Source of the DNA: Bacillus sp. ISL-34
GTDB taxonomy: Bacteria > Bacillota > Bacilli > Bacillales > DSM-1321
Assembly: GCF_018613325.1 (NCBI RefSeq)
Contig: NZ_JAGGQJ010000023.1
Location: 124,001 to 188,000 of the forward strand
Length of the DNA stretch: 64,000 nt
Reading direction: 5' to 3'
Of the stretch, positions 62,618 to 64,000 are shown one piece after another. The notes under the pieces are model-generated. The model was given only the letters and a program-made list of their open reading frames with translations, searched no databases and was not told where the DNA came from. A program made the translations under genes and the position numbers. The number at the start of each line of letters is the position of its first letter. Position 1 is the first letter of the stretch.

Positions 62618-64000
62618 TTATTTTTTATCAAACATGATTTTGTCATCGATGACCGTCATGACAGCCTCAGCTTTTAGGAGGTCATCCGGCGCCACAGTAA
62701 AGACATCCAGATTAAACACGGTAAAATCGGCATCGGACCCTTTAATGATCACACCGCGTCGTTTTTCCTGGCCGATGGCTGCAGCACTCCCTTTTGTATA
62801 CAGTGCGAAAGCCTCGAAAACGGAAAGCCTTTCACCCAAGCCATATACGGTATGGTCCTCACTATTGATTTTCGTCCTTGTGACAGCTGCATGAATGCCC
62901 AAAATTGGATTTAATGGCTCAATGGGTGCATCCGACCCTCCCGCACAAATGATGCCCAAATTCAAATAGGTTTTCCAGGCATAGGAGGATTCCAGTAGAT
63001 TGGCTGGAACCTTTTCTTCCACCCACGGAAAATCGGACGGGACGAAGCCCGGTTGGATATCAAAGATTAGCGGCAGCTTTGCGGCCCGCTGCAACAGCTC
63101 CGGCCGGACGATCTGCGCATGTATGAGCCGGTCCCTCTGTCCCTCTTTCGGGGGAAGGGCCTCAATTGCATTCAAGACGTATTCAAAAGCGAGATCGCCA
63201 ATCGCATGGACAGCGATCGGCATTCCGGCATCCCTTGCTTTTTTCACCAATTCCTGAAGCTCGCTTTCAGTGAATATCGCGACTCCATTCGTATTCTTTT
63301 GATCTACATAAGGCTCGCTTAACAGGGCTGTACGTCCGCCTAAGGAGCCATCCGTAAATATCTTCATGCTGTCGAATTTGATATATCGCGTACCTTTCTG
63401 ATAACCGCCGCCTGCTGCCAGCATTTCTTCAAACGCTTCATGATGGACGAGTAAATTGGCGCGAAAGGCCATTTCCCGGTCCTCGATTACCGATTTAAAC
63501 GCCTGATATGTCGGAATGAAGCCATTGTAATAATGGAGGTCCTCCGTATGTCCGCCAGTCAACCCTAGCTTATATGCGTCTTCTATGGCCTCTGTGAGCG
63601 CGTTTTCGATATACTCTTGATCAATGCCGGGAAGGCTGTCTAAAATAAGGTTCTGCGCCTGACTTTCTTTAAATAAACCATTTAAACGTCCATCAGGATA
63701 ACGGCAGATCACCCCGCCCGAAGGTTCTTTAATATCATCTTTAATATCCGCTTCCAAAAGGGCGCGGGAATTGACCACCAAGGCATGACGGCAGATCCTT
63801 TTCAATACGATGGGATGTTCTTTCGATATCGCATCAAGCTCATCCCGTAATATCAATTCAGGACTCGGCCATTCATTTTCATTCCACCCTTCGGCAACAA
63901 TCCACTTTCCAGCCGGGGTCTTTGAGCACTTTTCCTTCAAGGATTTCATGACGGACTCCCTGCTATCCATCAAAGAGAGGTCTAAACGAAGCAGCCTTTC
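62618..64000 (-). CDS. ytcJ: Amidohydrolase family 3 protein, YtcJ-like (5' end outside window)
   Basis: A metal-dependent amidohydrolase of the YtcJ group, truncated by the right window edge: the frame is open to base 64000, so about 75 N-terminal residues (including the first metal-binding HxH) are missing. Visible are the FTDGSLGGRTALL loop, VHAIGDLAFEYVL with a metal His, GGSDAPIEPLNPILGIHAAVTR and a C-terminal beta-sandwich. The preferred substrates of YtcJ enzymes are unknown. The last bases, ending at 62618, lead to rarD after 80 bases. Confidence 0.85.
   Translation of the reverse strand, partial: ERLLRLDLSLMDSRESVMKSLKEKCSKTPAGKWIVAEGWNENEWPSPELILRDELDAISKEHPIVLKRICRHALVVNSRALLEADIKDDIKEPSGGVICRYPDGRLNGLFKESQAQNLILDSLPGIDQEYIENALTEAIEDAYKLGLTGGHTEDLHYYNGFIPTYQAFKSVIEDREMAFRANLLVHHEAFEEMLAAGGGYQKGTRYIKFDSMKIFTDGSLGGRTALLSEPYVDQKNTNGVAIFTESELQELVKKARDAGMPIAVHAIGDLAFEYVLNAIEALPPKEGQRDRLIHAQIVRPELLQRAAKLPLIFDIQPGFVPSDFPWVEEKVPANLLESSYAWKTYLNLGIICAGGSDAPIEPLNPILGIHAAVTRTKINSEDHTVYGLGERLSVFEAFALYTKGSAAAIGQEKRRGVIIKGSDADFTVFNLDVFTVAPDDLLKAEAVMTVIDDKIMFDKK

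Overview
The window is a stretch of a low-GC Gram-positive chromosome of the family Bacillaceae. The gene order follows the Bacillus subtilis thrS-ytxC-dnaI-dnaB-nrdR ... polA-phoR-phoP-mdh-icd-citZ ... pyk-pfkA-accA-accD ... dnaE-ytrI ... argG-argH ... ackA-ytxK-tpx-ytfJ ... sppA region. It departs from that order by carrying a glyoxylate shunt (aceB-aceA), hflK-hflC and a thiamine-type ABC operon. Strong AGGAGG ribosome sites, frequent TTG/GTG starts and several sporulation genes (ytxC, ytrH, ytrI, ytfJ, tgl) point to an endospore former such as Peribacillus or a relative. The genus is an inference from gene content, not a computed placement. No rRNA, tRNA, insertion sequence, prophage or CRISPR array was seen.

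Layout. Bases 1-4 kb hold a T-box type leader (probably thrS), ytxC, the helicase-loading pair dnaB-dnaI and nrdR. Bases 4-6 kb hold speD and gapB, with two CcpN-like boxes at the gapB promoter. Bases 6-13 kb hold the polA-mutM-ytaF-coaE repair and CoA group and hflK-hflC. Bases 13-20 kb hold the phosphate two-component system phoP-phoR and the TCA genes citZ-icd-mdh, separated from hflK by a palindromic intergenic repeat. Bases 20-26 kb hold ytwI, ytvI, the glyoxylate shunt aceB-aceA and fxsA. Bases 26-33 kb hold pfkA-pyk, accD-accA, a GntR regulator and malic enzyme, so the stretch from 16 to 33 kb is largely central carbon and fatty-acid entry metabolism. Bases 33-43 kb hold dnaE, ytrH-ytrI, nrnA, ytpI, ytoI, ytkL and an M24 peptidase. 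Bases 43-50 kb hold a UspA protein, argG-argH with a pair of ARG boxes, an EcsC-like gene with moaB, and ackA. Bases 50-57 kb hold ytxK, a repeat-rich small protein, tpx, ytfJ, ytfI, sppA-yteJ and an NAD kinase. Bases 56-60 kb hold a TPP-riboswitch operon (substrate-binding protein, DUF77 thiamine-binding protein, permease, ATPase, TatD hydrolase). The window ends with the spore transglutaminase tgl, a RarD-type transporter and an amidohydrolase cut by the right edge.

Most of the window is conserved housekeeping sequence. The least explained items are: the repeat-rich Gln/Arg/Tyr protein at 51.5-51.8 kb; the palindromic element between two near-identical hairpins at 13.2-13.4 kb; a 19-residue ORF with a strong ribosome site opposite gapB and speD; a candidate Shine-Dalgarno-masking leader in front of speD; a FapR-like operator on accDA; and the DUF77 and TatD genes inside a TPP-controlled transport operon. 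I did not find a clear, wholly new multi-gene system.
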